From contig NZ_CP107970.1 of assembly GCF_036090055.1 (NCBI RefSeq), positions 5,291,001 to 5,355,000 on the forward strand: a stretch of 64,000 nucleotides of DNA, read 5' to 3'. The stretch is from Nocardioides sp. NBC_00368. GTDB taxonomy: Bacteria > Actinomycetota > Actinomycetes > Propionibacteriales > Nocardioidaceae. The notes beneath the pieces are model-generated. The model was not told the origin of the DNA and did no database searches. It was given only the letters and a program-made list of their open reading frames with translations. The position numbers and the translations under genes were made by a program. Below are positions 63,301 to 64,000 of the stretch, in pieces. How positions within the stretch are numbered: the first letter of the stretch is position 1; each line of letters starts with the position of its first letter.

Positions 63301-64000
63301 AGGGCGAGTTCGAGGCCGCGATCGCCGAGGTCGCCGCCTCGGCCGGTCATACCCGCACCGGCGAGACGTCGTGGGTCTTCGGGTCGATCTCCGCGACCGT
63401 CACCGAGAAGCGCGCAGGTCATGAGGTCACGGTCTTCCCGTGCCTCTCCGACGAGGGCGCGACGGTCGGCCTCGTCGTCGCCGGCTCCGCCGAGGAGGCC
63501 GAGGCGCGTCACCGCCTCGGCGTCGTCAGGCTGCTGCTCCTGGCCCTGCCCGACGTCGGCAAGCAGGTCGTCGACGGGCTCTCCACCATGGAGAAGCTCG
63601 CCCTGGCCGGGTCTCCCTATCCCAGCGCCGCCGAGCTCGTCGAAGACTGCCGTGCCGCCGTCGTCCGCCAGCTGGTCGACGCCCGGCCGCTGCCGCGGAC
63701 CGAGGAGGCGTACGCCGCGCTGCTGGCCGCCGCCGGCACGCCGGCCGACCTGGTCGCCGGCGTCCGGGCGGTCCTCGCCGACGTGATGCGGGCGCTCGAG
63801 GCGTACCGGGAGACCGACAAGGCGCTCTCCGGTCGGGCCGACATGTTCCAGCTCCCGGCCCTGACCGACATGAAGGACCAGCTCGCCCGGCTGGTGCACC
63901 GCGGGTTCGTCGCGGAGGCGGGTGCGCTGCACATCCGGCGGTATCCGACCTACCTCAGGGCCATCGTCGAGCGCCGTCGCAAGCTCGACGCCGACCTGCG
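60327..64000 (+). CDS. hrpA: ATP-dependent RNA helicase HrpA (runs off window)
   Basis: At least 1224 codons from ATG 60327, preceded by GGGAG; the 3' end is beyond the window. Walker A GETGSGKTTQ (43-52), DEAH box IIIDEAHERS near residue 141, SATID (motif III) and the C-terminal helicase motif ATNVAETSLTVPGIKYVVDTG are all intact, followed by the HA2 and OB-fold regions and the HrpA-specific long C-terminal part. No frameshift is seen. HrpA acts in RNA processing and ribosome-associated rescue. An upstream in-frame ATG at 60315 is possible. Confidence 0.95.
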   Translation, partial: MSESDQSAAASVAITYPAELPVTQRREDIAAAIRDHQVVIIAGETGSGKTTQLPKICLELGRGSNGIIGHTQPRRIAARSVAERIASELGTSLGDLVGYQVRFTDKSSAASRIKLMTDGILLAELQRDRDLRRYDTIIIDEAHERSLNIDFLLGYLRRLLPRRPDLKLIITSATIDPERFAAHFSDVSTGEPAPIIEVSGRTYPVEVRYRPLMELSEEDEEGEVVVRDQTEAIVDAVKELSAEGPGDVLVFLPGEREIRDAADALGDALGLNRAGPSTGLVEIVPLFSRLSAADQHRVFSPHTGRRIVLATNVAETSLTVPGIKYVVDTGVARISRYSARTKVQRLPIEPISQASANQRSGRTGRVEAGIAIRLYSEEDFEGRPEFTDPEILRTNLASVILQMASLGLGDIARFPFVEAPDRRNITAGVQLLEELGAMRGQRLTKLGRRLARLPIDPRLARMVLEAERLGCVRDVIVVAAALSLQDPRERPGQDHPKEQAQADQLHARFKDETSDFLTWLNLWRYLKEQQHELSSSAFRRLCKREFLHYVRVREWQDLESQLRQVCREMKIDLGKGHREVGHDDGETGLISEGAAYDADGIHQALLSGLLSHIGALEERDQKADAARAREKRRPGPREYLGARGAKFAIFPGSTLHRKNPQFVMSAELVETSRLWARQNASIKPEWAERLGGDLVKRTYSEPHWSQKRASVMAREKVTLYGVPLVADRPVAFGKIDPELSRELFIRHALVYGEWRTNHRFLRDNAKLMEEAEELEHRARRRDIVVDEHALFDFYDRRLPASIVSGAHFDQWWKQARRETPDLLTFDLSMLTNDAAGEVTEADFPAEWDAGPLTFSLSYQFEPGAADDGLTIDVPVATLNRVGADDFSWLVPGLREELVTALIRSLPKPLRVSFVPAPDKARAFLKETPPGEEPLLTALERWARSTAGVHIPREAWDWDKVPEHLRPTYRVVGEDGRETARGKDLDALRAPLEGEFEAAIAEVAASAGHTRTGETSWVFGSISATVTEKRAGHEVTVFPCLSDEGATVGLVVAGSAEEAEARHRLGVVRLLLLALPDVGKQVVDGLSTMEKLALAGSPYPSAAELVEDCRAAVVRQLVDARPLPRTEEAYAALLAAAGTPADLVAGVRAVLADVMRALEAYRETDKALSGRADMFQLPALTDMKDQLARLVHRGFVAEAGALHIRRYPTYLRAIVERRRKLDADL

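Overview
The window is high-GC actinobacterial chromosome, best matched by a Nocardioides-like member of the Nocardioidaceae. That placement is inference from remembered protein sequences and gene order, not from a search. Supporting signs are the DUF3027-DUF2530-MarR-MFS neighbourhood, two conservon-type gene sets (roadblock / DUF742 / small GTPase), a short 191-residue adenylate kinase, zinc-type S14 and L36, and many GTG/TTG starts. No tRNA, rRNA, insertion sequence, integrase or CRISPR array was seen.

Layout. 1-1.2 kb: the 3' part of a first conservon. 1.3-4.6 kb: DUF3027, DUF2530, a tiny DUF1059-like protein and a MarR-MFS operon. 4.6-9.2 kb: str operon (rpsL, rpsG, fusA, tuf). 9.3-17.7 kb: trmB, then an envelope/membrane block (RDD, SpoIIM, DUF58, MoxR, DUF4350, DUF4129, GPDPase-membrane-like) lying between tuf and the S10 operon. 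18.1-30.9 kb: S10 and spc operons through secY, adk and map. 31.0-38.4 kb: an accessory block between map and infA, holding a phosphopantetheinyl transferase, an enterochelin-esterase-like gene, a luciferase-like oxidoreductase, and a complete second conservon followed by a styrene-monooxygenase (StyA) family flavoprotein. 38.7-42.5 kb: infA, rpmJ, rpsM, rpsK, rpsD, rpoA, rplQ. 42.5-64 kb: mixed housekeeping and accessory genes (ketopantoate-reductase-like, truA, methyltransferase, P450, two HSL-type esterases, ABC-F, GNAT, HtrA, divergent MarR/MFS, gltA plus HAD, a DUF5937/ArsR-like regulator beside a small secreted protein, PucR-type regulator, and hrpA running off the end).

How it works together. 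The centre is the translation and protein-export core. The str and S10 operons share a 15-nt leader block followed by a hairpin. Six ribosomal intercistronic gaps (rpsG-fusA, rpsQ-rplN, rpsN-rpsH, rplO-secY, rpsD-rpoA, rpoA-rplQ) each hold a strong GC-rich stem-loop, which suggests layered attenuation or RNA processing. L4 carries an unusual C-terminal module.

The best candidate for an under-described system is the TM-less conservon kinase-like ATPase, roadblock, DUF742 and GTPase set directly followed by a StyA-type flavin monooxygenase, inserted in the ribosomal locus. Other notable non-coding features are a degenerate 21-nt tandem repeat after fes, paired palindromes between the divergent MarR and MFS genes, and a perfect 16-bp palindrome upstream of the S10 leader.
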